Assembly: GCA_945883495.1 (NCBI GenBank)
Contig: CAMCXS010000008.1
Location: 62,001-126,000, forward strand
DNA length: 64,000 nt
Origin: Akkermansia muciniphila
Lineage (GTDB): Bacteria; Verrucomicrobiota; Verrucomicrobiia; Verrucomicrobiales; DEV007
Direction: 5' to 3'
The notes beneath the pieces were generated by a model, which had not been told where the DNA came from, searched no databases, and saw only the letters and a list, made by a program, of their open reading frames with translations. Shown here in pieces: positions 34,996 through 44,341 of the stretch (position 1 is the stretch's first letter; every line of letters starts with the position of its first letter). A program made the position numbers and the translations under genes.

Positions 34996-37071
34996 ATGAA
35001 AGCGTTCTTGCTGCTCCTCTTTGTTTGTTGCGGTTCCCTGGCCGCCGCTGCGAAACCCAACGTCGTCGTCATCCTCTCCGACGACTTCGGCTACGGCAGC
35101 GCCGGGGCCTACGGCGCGGATCCGAACCTCGTGCAAACCCCGAGTCTCGACCGTCTCGCCCGCGAAGGCCGCCGCTTCACGGACGCGAACACCACCTCTT
35201 CCGTCTGCTCCCCCACCCGCTATTCCGTCCTCACCGGCCGCTATTGCTGGCGCACTTCCCTCAAACACGAAGTCCTCAGCACCTTCGCCCCCCTCCACAT
35301 CGAGCCCGGCCGGCTCAACCTGGCTTCCCTGCTCAAAAAGCACGGCTACGCCACCGCCGCCGTCGGCAAATGGCATCTCGGCTACGGCACCGCCGACGAT
35401 TCCCCACAATGGCGCACCGATTACACCAAGGAGCTCTCGCCCGGACCGCTCGATATCGGCTTCGATTACCACTTCTCCGTTCCCAGCAATCACGGCGACC
35501 TCACCGGCGTCTACGTCGAGAACCGCCGCGTCTACGGGCTCGGCAGCCGCGATCTGCCGAACGCCGACGATTACCAGACCACCTACACCGCCGAAGACAT
35601 GGAGAACGCCAAGGGGAAAGGCATCCTCGACCTCGAGGCCCCGCGCCGCAAAAACGTCCGCGTCATGAAGGTCCTCACGGACAAGGCCAGCGATTGGCTC
35701 CGCGCCCAACCCAAAGATCAGCCCTTCTTCCTCTACTTCACCCCCGTCGCCGTCCACAATCCGGTGACGCCGGACACCGATATCGCCAGAAAAAGCAAAG
35801 CCGGCCCGTTTGGCGATTGGATTCACGAACTCGACCGCAGCGTCGGCCGGATTCTGACGACGCTCGATGAAATGGGCGCCACGGAAAACACCCTGGTCAT
35901 CTTCACCAGCGACAACGGTGGGGTCAACCGACCGGAAAACACGAGACTGCTGCAAACCGCCGCCATCCAAGCCGGACTCAAAGTGAACGGTCCCTGGCGT
36001 GGCGGAAAGCACGATGTCTGGGAAGGCGGCTTCCGGGTGCCGTTCCTCGTCCGCTGGCCCGGCCAAGCCCCCGCCGGATCGGTCTCCGGAACCACCGTCA
36101 GCGTCGCCGACATCCTCGCCACCACCGCCGCAATCGTCGGCGAACCGCTCCCCCAGGTCTCCCAAGGCGCCGAGGACAGCCGGAACTTCCTGTCCGCCAT
36201 CCTCGGGGAACCGGAAAAACCGATTCGCGACGACATCATCGTCCACAGCGCCGACGGCGTCTTCGCCATCCGCAAAGGCAAGTGGAAGTGGATCGAGGGC
36301 ATCCCGGTCGATGAAATCAAACCCGCCCTCCGCAAGCTCCACGCCAATCAGTTCCGCTCTCAGCTCTACGACATCGAGGCCGATCCCGCCGAGGCCAAAG
36401 ATCTCAGCGCGGAGCATCCCGATGTCGTCGCCGAGCTGACCGCGCTCTTGAATCGATACCGCTACGGCGGCTACAGCCGGGAACTCCCGCCGGCCGATGT
36501 CCAACCGCCGCAAACGGCCCCCATCACCCTCGCGCCGGTGAAAGGCACCGTTCTCCTCAACGAATCCCTCGCCGCGCTCCCCGCCAAGCCGTGGCAGGCC
36601 GCCGCAGGCACCTGGGAAGCCCGCGATGGCGGACTTTGGGGCAGCCAAACCGGCAAAGAAGACCTAGGCGCCAATCTCCGCGTGCCCTTCGATTTCATGG
36701 ACGGCACACTGGAATGCGATATCAGCTTCCATGGCGCCAACCGCACCTCCTGCCGCATGGAATCCACCAACGGCGAACGCAAAGGAAACTTCCGCATCGA
36801 AATCTCCCGCACCGCCATCGGCCTCACGAAGAATCCCGCCACCGGCGAACCCAAAGAAGCAGTAGAACCGATCGCCCGCCGAGCCATGGAACTCGACGCG
36901 GACAAGTGGTATCCCGTCCGCATCACCTTTCAGGGCAACGAAGCCATCGTCCAAGTCAACGAAACCATCCTCCGCGGCACCCACCCGGTCCTGGGGGAAC
37001 GGAAGACGGGGGCCAATTTCCTCGTCTTCGGAGCCAGCGCCGGGTTCCGCAACGTGCGCTTAGTGCGGTGA
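34996..37071 (+). CDS. secreted sulfatase with C-terminal DUF1080-like (jelly-roll) domain
   Basis: 691 residues. The start at 34996 is chosen because AGGGGA (34983-34988) is well placed and a clean signal peptide follows (MKAFLLLLFVCCGSLAAAA); a longer in-frame extension overlaps the divergent serine hydrolase. Sulfatase signatures: PNVVVILSDDFGYG, Cys71 in SVCSPTRYSVLTGR (formylglycine site), GKWHLGYG and FTSDNGG. Residues about 510-691 form a beta-rich domain (WQAAAGTWEARDGGLWG to the end) like the DUF1080/LamG-type domains attached to planctomycete and verrucomicrobial enzymes, probably for glycan binding. It probably desulfates extracellular polysaccharides. No formylglycine-generating enzyme is present in the window. 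Confidence 0.92.
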   Translation: MKAFLLLLFVCCGSLAAAAKPNVVVILSDDFGYGSAGAYGADPNLVQTPSLDRLAREGRRFTDANTTSSVCSPTRYSVLTGRYCWRTSLKHEVLSTFAPLHIEPGRLNLASLLKKHGYATAAVGKWHLGYGTADDSPQWRTDYTKELSPGPLDIGFDYHFSVPSNHGDLTGVYVENRRVYGLGSRDLPNADDYQTTYTAEDMENAKGKGILDLEAPRRKNVRVMKVLTDKASDWLRAQPKDQPFFLYFTPVAVHNPVTPDTDIARKSKAGPFGDWIHELDRSVGRILTTLDEMGATENTLVIFTSDNGGVNRPENTRLLQTAAIQAGLKVNGPWRGGKHDVWEGGFRVPFLVRWPGQAPAGSVSGTTVSVADILATTAAIVGEPLPQVSQGAEDSRNFLSAILGEPEKPIRDDIIVHSADGVFAIRKGKWKWIEGIPVDEIKPALRKLHANQFRSQLYDIEADPAEAKDLSAEHPDVVAELTALLNRYRYGGYSRELPPADVQPPQTAPITLAPVKGTVLLNESLAALPAKPWQAAAGTWEARDGGLWGSQTGKEDLGANLRVPFDFMDGTLECDISFHGANRTSCRMESTNGERKGNFRIEISRTAIGLTKNPATGEPKEAVEPIARRAMELDADKWYPVRITFQGNEAIVQVNETILRGTHPVLGERKTGANFLVFGASAGFRNVRLVR

Positions 37072-37122
37072 CTGCGTTTGAGGCAATTCGCCGCCGCTGC
37101 GTCCAAGGAAGCAGAACAAGCC

Positions 37123-38334
37123 ATGTCCATCGTCGTCCAAAAGTATGGCGGCTCATCCGTCGCCGATCCGGAGAAACTGCGTGCCGTCGCCCAGCGAGTG
37201 GTGGCCACCAAACACCTCGGCCATTCCGTTGTGGTGGTTGTCTCAGCGATGGGCAAAACCACCGACCAACTCCTCGCCCTCTCCAAACAGATCACGCCAC
37301 AACCGGACCGCCGGGAGCTGGACATGCTGCTCTCCACCGGGGAGCGGATCAGCATGGCCCTCCTCACCATGGCGATCCGGGAGGAAGGCGAGGAAGCCAT
37401 CAGCTTCACCGGCAGCCAGGCCGGCATCATCACCAACGACCGGCACGTGGATGCCCGCATCATCGAAGTGCGCCCCATCCGGGTGCAGGATGAACTCTCC
37501 CGCGGGCGCATCGTGATCGTGGCCGGTTACCAGGGCATGTCCTACAAACGGGAGATCACCTGCCTGGGCCGGGGCGGCAGCGACACCACCGCCGTGGCCC
37601 TGGCGGCCGCGCTCAAGGCGGATTGGTGTGAAATCTGTTCCGACGTCGATGGCGTCTACACCGCGGATCCCCGGATCGTCCCTGAGGCGACCCGGATTCC
37701 CCGGCTTTCCCACGAAGAGACCCAGGAAATGGCCGAATCGGGCGCCAAGGTCCTCAATGCCCAGGCAGTGGAATTCGCCAAACAACACGACATCGCGATT
37801 TACGCCCGCGCCACCTCAGGACCGCTGCCCGGCGAGGATCCCTCCAGCGATGGCACCGTGGTGCAACGCCTTTCACCGGATGCTTCCGGCCTCGTGGTCG
37901 CCGTGGCGGGAGAACGCGGCTTGTTCCTCCTTCGCGGCGAGCTGCCCGAGGCGGGAGCTCTGCTTTCGGCGCTCGATGATGTCGAAGCCAGCGCCAAGCA
38001 GACCCAGATTGTCCGGACAGGAGGCAGTGGTTGGCGGGTGAGCATGGTCTTCGCCAAAGAAAACCTCCACCAAGCCGATGCCGTCCGCCGGATCTTGCGC
38101 GATCAGTTTCAGGAGCGTGCCAGCTTGATCGAAGGCTTCGGCGCCGTCAGTGCCGTGGGCGCCGGGATCAATCAAGATTTCCGGAACACGCATCGAGGCC
38201 AAGAAGCACTCTCCGGATTGGGGATCGAGGAACTCTTCACCTCCAGCCTGCGCAGCAGCTGGATCCTTCCGGATGACCGGGTGGACGAAGCGCAACGCGC
38301 TCTCCACCGCGTCTTCTTCGGCACGGGAAGATAA
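37123..38334 (+). CDS. lysC: aspartate kinase
   Basis: 403 residues from ATG 37123 ([13 protein letters not shown]). A TTG at 37078 would add 15 unusual residues. The amino-acid kinase domain shows KYGGSSV, STGERIS, and [15 protein letters not shown] with the [12 protein letters not shown] segment. The C-terminal third contains tandem ACT-type regulatory segments, expected to bind lysine and/or threonine for feedback control. It catalyses the first step from aspartate to lysine, threonine, methionine and diaminopimelate. It is monofunctional, with no homoserine dehydrogenase domain. It begins 51 bases after the sulfatase on the same strand. Confidence 0.94.
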   Translation: MSIVVQKYGGSSVADPEKLRAVAQRVVATKHLGHSVVVVVSAMGKTTDQLLALSKQITPQPDRRELDMLLSTGERISMALLTMAIREEGEEAISFTGSQAGIITNDRHVDARIIEVRPIRVQDELSRGRIVIVAGYQGMSYKREITCLGRGGSDTTAVALAAALKADWCEICSDVDGVYTADPRIVPEATRIPRLSHEETQEMAESGAKVLNAQAVEFAKQHDIAIYARATSGPLPGEDPSSDGTVVQRLSPDASGLVVAVAGERGLFLLRGELPEAGALLSALDDVEASAKQTQIVRTGGSGWRVSMVFAKENLHQADAVRRILRDQFQERASLIEGFGAVSAVGAGINQDFRNTHRGQEALSGLGIEELFTSSLRSSWILPDDRVDEAQRALHRVFFGTGR

Positions 38335-38381
38335 GCTCGCAAGACGGCGGGCTCCAGCCACGTGGCGCGATCGTTGCCCCA

Positions 38382-38987
38382 ATGAAGTCCCTTTCACTTT
38401 TTGGCTCGCTTCTGGTCCTACTTCTGGTCCACCCGGCCGCGACCGCGACCGCGTCCGCGGCTGCCGCCAACCGTCCCCCCAACGTCATCTTCATCCTGAC
38501 CGATGACCAAGGCTGGGCCGATGCGCGCTTTGCCGGGCATCCCTATCTCAAAACGCCCAATCTGGACAAATTCGCCAGTCAGAGCACCTGGATCCGGCAG
38601 TTCTATGTGGCCGCGACGCAAGATCCCGGCGAATCCCGCGATGTGGCCGCGGAACAGCCCGAACTTGTAAAGACCCTCACCGCGAAAGCACTGGCCTGGG
38701 TGGAGACGCTTCCGCCCAGTGAGGCGCGGACCCGGGCGGCGTCCACCGGCAAGCCCCAGGACAACGGCCGCGCCCAGACCGTGCCCGCGGCCGCAGCCAC
38801 AAAGCCGAGTCCAGATCGAGCCACCATTTTCCGGCAGAAGGACTCCAACCACGACGGGCGCCTCTCCCTCGACGAGTATCTGAACCGGTTCCCAGATCAA
38901 GCCGAAGGCCGCCGCCGCTTCCCGACGTTCGACACCGATCAGGATGGCCTGCTGACCGAGGAAGAATTCGTGCGTGCGGGGCGGTGA
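38382..38987 (+). CDS. core-deleted sulfatase derivative with two EF-hands (possible decaying gene)
   Basis: 201 residues with a signal peptide (to about residue 29). Residues 31-77 match the N-terminus of a sulfatase (RPPNVIFILTDDQGWADARF, then KTPNLDKFASQSTWIRQFYVA). Where a normal sulfatase continues with the formylglycine motif, the sequence at residue 78-80 jumps to what looks like a sulfatase C-terminus (TQDPGESRDVAAEQPELV, then LTAKALAWVETLPPSEA). About 350 residues, including the catalytic Cys and most metal ligands, are therefore missing in frame. Two canonical EF-hand loops follow: Asp154-Glu165 (DSNHDGRLSLDE) and Asp184-Glu195 (DTDQDGLLTEEE). It cannot be an active sulfatase. It may be a degenerate gene or a small secreted calcium-binding protein. 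Confidence 0.8.
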   Translation: MKSLSLFGSLLVLLLVHPAATATASAAAANRPPNVIFILTDDQGWADARFAGHPYLKTPNLDKFASQSTWIRQFYVAATQDPGESRDVAAEQPELVKTLTAKALAWVETLPPSEARTRAASTGKPQDNGRAQTVPAAAATKPSPDRATIFRQKDSNHDGRLSLDEYLNRFPDQAEGRRRFPTFDTDQDGLLTEEEFVRAGR

Positions 38988-38995
38988 GCGGAGCA

Positions 38996-39079
38996 CGACG
39001 CTTTGTCGTCGCCATTTCCCTGTTCATGATGATCCGGCTGCGACACAGCGCAGCCCTCCGGTGCGCGACGCTTTGTCGT
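38996..39079. repeat. intergenic hairpin-forming repeats
   Basis: A 14-base direct repeat, CGACGCTTTGTCGT, occurs at 38996-39009 and 39066-39079. Each copy can fold on its own CGAC/GTCG arms. Between them, GGCTGCG (39036-39042) and CGCAGCC (39049-39055) form a perfect 7-base stem. This may act as a transcription end for the upstream gene or be part of a dispersed repeat family. Confidence 0.6.
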
Positions 39080-39145
39080 GGACCGCGAGAACGGTGAGGT
39101 TCGGTTGCCGATCGGACATCCAGGGTGCATGAATCCGCTCCGTCG

Positions 39146-39910
39146 ATGAAACTCGATCGTCTCCTGACCCGTCACCAACGCATGGGCCGCGTGGCCGCGC
39201 GGCGGGTGCTGGCGGCGGGGCGCGTCCGGGTGGATGGCGTGGTGGTCAAAGACCGGGAGCTTGAAGTGGATCGCTTCCGCACGGTGTTTCTTGACGACGT
39301 CATGGTCCAAGGCACGGAGCGCGCCCGCTACCTCATGTGCCACAAACCGGCGGGCATCCTCAGCGCCACCTCGGATCCGGTGCATCGCACGGTGCTCGAC
39401 TTGATCGATGATCCGGGGAAGGAGGAACTCCACCTCGTCGGCCGTTTGGACCGGGCTTCGACGGGCTTGATTCTGCTCACCAATGATGGGCGATGGTCCA
39501 AGCAGATCCTTTCCGCGGAGAGCAAAGTGCCCAAGGTGTATCTGGTGGAAACCGCCGAACCGGTCACGGAGGAATCCATCGCCGCCTTTGCCAACGGCTT
39601 TTGGTTTCCCACGGAGAACGCGTTCACCCTCCCAGCCCAACTGGAAATCCTCGCGGAGCGCACCGCCCGGGTCACCCTGGAGGAAGGGCGGTATCACCAG
39701 ATCAAGCGAATGTTCAAACGCGTGGGCAACCGTGTGGTCACGCTGCACCGGATGCGCATCGGCGGCCTGGAACTGCCGGAGGATCTGCCTGCGGGTGCCT
39801 GGCGCGAGTTGACCGAGGAGGAAAAGAATCTCATCACCCAGCCGCCGAATCCCGGAGACGGATCCTCTCACCCGCGGATCTGCCCGGTCCCGTGCAGCAA
39901 GTATTTGTAA
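39146..39910 (+). CDS. RsuA/RluB-family pseudouridine synthase
   Basis: 254 residues from ATG 39146; a GTG seven codons upstream is also in frame. An N-terminal S4 RNA-binding domain (MKLDRLLTRHQRMGRVAARR) is followed by the pseudouridine synthase domain. The catalytic Asp102 lies in VGRLDRASTGLILLTNDG, and YHQIKRMFKRVGNRVVTLHR is the RsuA-type C-terminal motif. It isomerises uridine in rRNA. Whether the target is 16S U516 (RsuA) or a 23S site (RluB/E/F) cannot be decided from sequence alone. Its last 43 bases overlap the convergent proA. Confidence 0.9.
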   Translation: MKLDRLLTRHQRMGRVAARRVLAAGRVRVDGVVVKDRELEVDRFRTVFLDDVMVQGTERARYLMCHKPAGILSATSDPVHRTVLDLIDDPGKEELHLVGRLDRASTGLILLTNDGRWSKQILSAESKVPKVYLVETAEPVTEESIAAFANGFWFPTENAFTLPAQLEILAERTARVTLEEGRYHQIKRMFKRVGNRVVTLHRMRIGGLELPEDLPAGAWRELTEEEKNLITQPPNPGDGSSHPRICPVPCSKYL

Positions 39911-41127
39911 CTCGTCAGCTCCACCAAACCCATTGGCCCCCGGGCGTGGAGCTTGTCCGTGCTGATCCCAATCTCCGCGCCGAAGCCGAATTCTTCTCCG
40001 TCCGTGAACCGCGTCGAGGCATTCACGTAGACCGTCGCGGAATCGACCTCCGCCAGAAAGCGATTCGCGTTGGCCTCGTCGGCAGTGACGATGCAGTCGC
40101 TGTGACGTGAGCCGTAGGTGTTGATGTGGTCAATCGCCGCGTCCAGGCCAGAAACGACTTTTACCGCCAGGATCAAGTCGAGGTATTCCGTGGTCCAGTC
40201 CTCTTCCGTCGCTTCCTTCAGATCCGGGAAAATGGCGAGAGTCCGCTCGTCGCCGCGCAGTTCCACTCCCCTCTCGCGCAAAGCCGCCGCCACTTGAGGG
40301 AGGAACGTTTCCGCCACGGCTTCGTGGACCAACAGCGTTTCCATGGCGTTGCAGGCGGACGGTTTGGCACACTTCGCGTCGATGCAGATCTCCGTGGCCA
40401 TGGGCAGGCTGGCGGAGGCATCGACGAAGGTGTGGCAGATGCCGTCGTAATGCTTGATCACCGGCATCCGCGCCAGGGAGACCACGGTTTCGATCAGTCC
40501 CTTCCCTCCCCGCGGGATAATCAGATCGAGGTAGGCATCCATCTCCGCGAGATGCCGGACGCTTTCCCGATCGGTAAACGGAACCAGCTGAATGGCGTTC
40601 TCTGGCATTCCGGCTCCTCGCCCGCCCCGGGCCATCGCCGCGGCGATCGCTTGGTTGGAGTGAAACGCCTCGGATCCGCCGCGCAGAATTGTCGCGTTGC
40701 CGCTCTTGAAGCAGAGCACCGCGGCGTCACTGGTCACATTGGGCCGGGATTCGTAGATGATCCCGATGGTCCCGATCGGCACCCGCTTCTTCACGATCCG
40801 GAGTCCATTGGGCCGCGTCCAATCGTCGAGAACCTCCCCCACCGGATCAGGCAAGCCGGCCACCTTGCGCACGCCTCCGGCCATCGCGGCGAGACGCTTT
40901 GGATTGAGCACAAGGCGGTCAATCATCGCGGCGGTCAAGCCCTTGGCCTCGGCGGCGGCGACATCCTTGGCGTTGGCGGCGAGAATCTCCGCGCCTTCGG
41001 CTTCGATTTGATCGGCGATCGCGAGGAGGATGCGGTTCTTGTCCTCGGCGGAAAGCTTGACGAGGTCGAGCGCTGCTTTCTTGGCCTGCTGGCCAAGACG
41101 GAGGATTTCACCTTTGAGATCAGACAT
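39868..41127 (-). CDS. proA: glutamate-5-semialdehyde dehydrogenase
   Basis: 419 residues from ATG 41127 (MSDLKGEILRLGQQAKKAAL), the normal ProA length. A longer in-frame form upstream is not conserved in style. The catalytic Cys259 lies in KPSACNAMETLLVH. IGIIYESRPNVTSDAAVLC and FGFGAEIGISTDKLHARGPMG are ProA hallmarks. It reduces gamma-glutamyl phosphate to glutamate semialdehyde with NADPH in proline synthesis. proB is not in the window. The 3' end overlaps the convergent pseudouridine synthase gene. Confidence 0.96.
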   Translation of the reverse strand: MSDLKGEILRLGQQAKKAALDLVKLSAEDKNRILLAIADQIEAEGAEILAANAKDVAAAEAKGLTAAMIDRLVLNPKRLAAMAGGVRKVAGLPDPVGEVLDDWTRPNGLRIVKKRVPIGTIGIIYESRPNVTSDAAVLCFKSGNATILRGGSEAFHSNQAIAAAMARGGRGAGMPENAIQLVPFTDRESVRHLAEMDAYLDLIIPRGGKGLIETVVSLARMPVIKHYDGICHTFVDASASLPMATEICIDAKCAKPSACNAMETLLVHEAVAETFLPQVAAALRERGVELRGDERTLAIFPDLKEATEEDWTTEYLDLILAVKVVSGLDAAIDHINTYGSRHSDCIVTADEANANRFLAEVDSATVYVNASTRFTDGEEFGFGAEIGISTDKLHARGPMGLVELTSYKYLLHGTGQIRG

Positions 41128-41272
41128 GGTAGCGGCAGGGTAAGTCAGGATCGCGGAGACTTCCGCCGGAAAGTGCCTGGGTATCGCAAGATTTCGGGCA
41201 AGATCCCCATCCCCCACCGTCCACGGACGAAGCGCGCGCGAAGGAGAACCCGCTACGAGGTCTTTCTGTATT

Positions 41273-42121
41273 CTACAGCGTCTCGCCGCAGCAGCGCTTG
41301 TATTTCTCCCCGCTCCCGCAGTGACAAGCATCGTTCCGGCCCACTCGCAGCCATTTCCGGACGGGAGTCTTTTCTCCGACTCCCTCCCAACTGGCGCCCC
41401 ATCGCGCCACCCGGTCCGCCGGGTCGACGATCTCCGGGTGACGGGCCAGGAACTTGGCCGGCGCTTGCGGATCGCGGAAAATCTTGGCCAGTTCTTCCTC
41501 GGTCACGAAGTCGGGATCGATCCGCCTGGTGCGATACAGGTCCGCCAGTTGGGTGGCCAACTCCGGAAGATGCGTCCAGGCGGCGAGCTCGGCAAACGCC
41601 GACCAGGCCGGGAGTGGCGCCGCCGAGTGATCCAAGAGATGATCCCGCAGCATGCGGTCCATGTGCGCTAGGTAGCTGGCCCTCGGCCACTCCCCGCGAA
41701 GCGTCATAATTCCCAACGCCCGATGCAACGCATCCAAAACGTACCACTGAAGCGACTGGCGCAAGGTGGCGTCCGCGACGGCATCACCATCCCCGCAGGC
41801 AAGCGCCACGATGACCTCGGCGGCATCTTCGCTAAGGAAGTCTCCGACGATTTCAAAGGCATCCGCCTCCGCCCAGGAGAGAAAGCCCAGCAAGGGAGCC
41901 AGCGCCGGCTTGTGGCGTTTCGCGGCGAGAATGAAGAACCCGTAGTTCAGCTGCCAAACCTCGCTCTCGGAAAGAATCCACGGATCCTCCGCCGCCACGC
42001 CGAGCACCATCATGAGCCGTTCCCGGACTCCGTCGAAATTTTGCCAGGCGGCCCGCAACGCCATGACTGGCGGCTCTTCGCCCTTGCGCCCCAATTCGTC
42101 GAGGATCTCTTCCACATCCAC
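41273..42121 (-). CDS. DUF1186 protein with C-terminal SEC-C zinc motif
   Basis: 282 residues, mostly helical. The N-terminal two thirds resemble the DUF1186 family. The C-terminus [20 protein letters not shown] is a SEC-C motif with the C-x-C...C-C ligand set that binds zinc, as at the end of SecA. In known proteins this motif mediates protein-protein or ribosome contacts. The function of the family is unknown. The gene stands 145 bases upstream of proA, without an obvious shared operon. Confidence 0.75.
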   Translation of the reverse strand: MDVEEILDELGRKGEEPPVMALRAAWQNFDGVRERLMMVLGVAAEDPWILSESEVWQLNYGFFILAAKRHKPALAPLLGFLSWAEADAFEIVGDFLSEDAAEVIVALACGDGDAVADATLRQSLQWYVLDALHRALGIMTLRGEWPRASYLAHMDRMLRDHLLDHSAAPLPAWSAFAELAAWTHLPELATQLADLYRTRRIDPDFVTEEELAKIFRDPQAPAKFLARHPEIVDPADRVARWGASWEGVGEKTPVRKWLRVGRNDACHCGSGEKYKRCCGETL

Positions 42122-42233
42122 GAGCGATCCTTACCACGATCCCCAAACCGCCGCCACCGGGCAATCTCGCCAAACTGACAGCTCCCTCATTTTCGGGCTG
42201 GACCAACCGGCTTGCTGATTGGACACTGACCCC

Positions 42234-42770
42234 ATGCGTTTGTGGCAGTACCTGGTCACCAGTCTCATCGGCTTCGCCCTTTTTGGCGGCGCCGGGTGTT
42301 CCAAGCAACAGGAGGAAGAACCCGCGGAGACTCCCAAGCCGCCGGCAGTCGATATCTCCCGCCCGCAACCGTACCAAGCCGCTGATGCCGAACTCAATGC
42401 GGCCATCCAGTCCGCCCGCGACACCCTGGAATCCTTCGTCGCCGAGTCGATGAATAACGATTCTTCCGGCTCCGCGTTCACCGTCAAAGTCCACGCCGCC
42501 ACCGGCAAGGGCGAGGAGGATCTCTGGCTTACCGGCATCGCCAAGGACGGAGAGCATTACACCGCCGTGGTCGAGTCCGATCCCAAGGTTCTCACCGATG
42601 AGTTCCCCATGGGCACGGAAGTCCGTTTTGGCGCCGGTGAAGTCGTGGAATGGCACTATTTCAAGGACGACAAAGTGATCGGCGCCCAGGTCACCCGGAT
42701 CCTGCGCCAGCGCATGACGCCCGAGCAACGCACGGAACACGACGTCATTTACCCCTTCCCGTTCGAGTGA
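42234..42770 (+). CDS. DUF2314-family lipoprotein
   Basis: 178 residues from ATG 42234. The signal sequence MRLWQYLVTSLIGFALFGGA is followed by a lipobox ending at Cys22, so a lipid-anchored product is expected. The body (AFTVKVHAATGKGEEDLWLT, then FPMGTEVRFGAGEVVEWHYF) follows the DUF2314/YegJ pattern of unknown function. A TTG five codons upstream is an alternative start but would shift the signal peptide. It converges on the ABC permease gene, whose stop is 7 bases away. Confidence 0.75.
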   Translation: MRLWQYLVTSLIGFALFGGAGCSKQQEEEPAETPKPPAVDISRPQPYQAADAELNAAIQSARDTLESFVAESMNNDSSGSAFTVKVHAATGKGEEDLWLTGIAKDGEHYTAVVESDPKVLTDEFPMGTEVRFGAGEVVEWHYFKDDKVIGAQVTRILRQRMTPEQRTEHDVIYPFPFE

Positions 42771-42776
42771 CGCGGG

Positions 42777-43583
42777 TCACTGGGTCGCCACTTTGGTGAG
42801 CAATCCCTTGTCCCGGGCGATGGCCAGAACGCGGTTCATCACCAGGCCGGCCCCCGTCAGCCAGGCGAGATTCAAGCCGAAGGCCAGAAACAAGCCCTGA
42901 CCGATCCGGACATCTCCCGCCATCGCATGGCGCATCGCCTCGAAGACGTGCGTGGACGGGAGCGCGAGGGAGACCGGCTGCAAAAATCCCGGGAGCGTCT
43001 CCACGGTATAATAGACGGCGGTGAAGGGTTGCAGGAGAAACGGCAACGCCCAGGAGAGCCCCTCCGCCGCCTGTCCCCAGCGCAGCACCATGGCATTCGC
43101 CATCATGCCCATGGCCCAACCGAAAATCAGGAGATTCCCGAAGAAGGGAATCAGCCAAAGGTTGAAGTCGAAGATGTTGAAGCGGAACGCCAGAAACGCC
43201 ATGAGCGAGAGGATCGGAACCGTGATGATCACCCGCAAAAGTCCGACGGTGCAAAAGCCCGCCACCAGCTCCCACGTGCGCACCGGCGCGACGAAGACGT
43301 TCAGCAGATTCCGCGTCCAGACGTCCTCCAAAAACGAGACCGAGACGCCTTGCGACGCGCGGAACTGCACGTCCCAAAGCAGCACGCCCCCAAGCAAAAA
43401 CGTCACCGGCAACGAAGCGCCTCCTTCTCCAGCTTGAGTCAGGTAGCGGGTCAAGAATCCCCAAACCAGCAAGGTGTTTAGCGGCCAAAAGAAGAGCTCA
43501 AACGCCCGCAACCCGTTCCGGGTGTAGAGATACAAGTAGCGCAGGACGATCCCGGAGATCGCTGGAAACGGGGTGCCGCTCAT
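42777..43583 (-). CDS. ABC-2 type transporter permease
   Basis: 268 residues with about six hydrophobic segments and the ABC-2 fold (SLPVTFLLGGVLLWDVQFRA, then SWALPFLLQPFTAVYYTVET and LALPSTHVFEAMRHAM). The start at 43583 overlaps the ATPase stop by 4 bases (ATGA), so translation is coupled. The closest named relatives by style are NodJ/DrrB-type exporters; the substrate (polysaccharide, lipid or drug) is unknown. Confidence 0.88.
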   Translation of the reverse strand: MSGTPFPAISGIVLRYLYLYTRNGLRAFELFFWPLNTLLVWGFLTRYLTQAGEGGASLPVTFLLGGVLLWDVQFRASQGVSVSFLEDVWTRNLLNVFVAPVRTWELVAGFCTVGLLRVIITVPILSLMAFLAFRFNIFDFNLWLIPFFGNLLIFGWAMGMMANAMVLRWGQAAEGLSWALPFLLQPFTAVYYTVETLPGFLQPVSLALPSTHVFEAMRHAMAGDVRIGQGLFLAFGLNLAWLTGAGLVMNRVLAIARDKGLLTKVATQ

Positions 43584-44341
43584 TGGACGCCGGCCACCTC
43601 CAGGTCGCCGCCGCGGGCGATTTGGATAAAGACGTCTTCCAGGCTGGCGGAAGCAAAGCTCGCCTTGACTTCCGCCGGGGTCCCCATCCGGATCAACCGG
43701 CCGCGATGCATGAAAATGACGCGGTCGCAGACGAATTCGATGTCCTGCATGTTGTGCGAAGTGTAAATGATCGAGGTGCCGGACTCCCGCTGCGTCTCCC
43801 GAATTAAGGTGCGGACCTTGTCCACCACGTCCGGGTCGAGGCTGGCCGTGGGTTCGTCGAGCAACAGCAACTCGGGCCGGTTGAGGAAGGCTTTGCAAAG
43901 GTTCACGCGGGTCGCTTCCCCGGCCGAAAGATGCCCCGTGGTGCGCTCCGCCAGCTCCGTGACGCCGAACCGCTCCATCGTCTCGCGCACCCGGCGCCGG
44001 CAATCCTTTAGACCGTAGAGCAACGCAAACACCGTGAGATTCTGCCGGACCAGGAGATTCCCCGGCAAGCTGGTGTACGCGGAGGAGAAATTCATGCGCC
44101 GGAGGATTTCAATGCGGTCCTTCTCCAGAGACTTCCCGAAAATGCGGATGCTGCCGGTCGTGGCCGAAACCAGCCCCAGAAGCATGTTCATCATCGTCGT
44201 CTTCCCAGCGCCATTGGGCCCGAGAAGCCCGAGGATTTCTCCTTGGCCCAGCTCGAAGCTAATTCCATCGACCGCGCGGAAATCCCCGAAATCCTTGACT
44301 AAGTCCCGAACGGTCAACACCGGTGGCAGCATCAACCCCAA
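43580..44341 (-). CDS. ABC transporter ATP-binding protein (ABC-2 exporter)
   Basis: 253 residues. Walker A is GPNGAGKTT at 41-49, the signature is the variant LSAGEATR (138-145) in place of LSGGQ, Walker B is LLLLDEPTASLD (158-169), and the switch His lies in YTSHNMQD. It belongs to the CcmA/NodI/DrrA-type ATPases and energises the membrane partner encoded directly downstream. A second ATG three codons in (44332) is an alternative start. Confidence 0.93.
   Translation of the reverse strand: MGLMLPPVLTVRDLVKDFGDFRAVDGISFELGQGEILGLLGPNGAGKTTMMNMLLGLVSATTGSIRIFGKSLEKDRIEILRRMNFSSAYTSLPGNLLVRQNLTVFALLYGLKDCRRRVRETMERFGVTELAERTTGHLSAGEATRVNLCKAFLNRPELLLLDEPTASLDPDVVDKVRTLIRETQRESGTSIIYTSHNMQDIEFVCDRVIFMHRGRLIRMGTPAEVKASFASASLEDVFIQIARGGDLEVAGVQ

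Noticed and set aside
34702-37071. Long form of the plus-strand sulfatase
   Set aside because: The extra residues lie opposite the serine hydrolase gene and would bury the signal peptide; ATG 34996 has a good ribosome-binding site.
40126-41709. 527-codon plus-strand open frame opposite proA
   Set aside because: No domain was recognised, and proA on the other strand is unambiguous.
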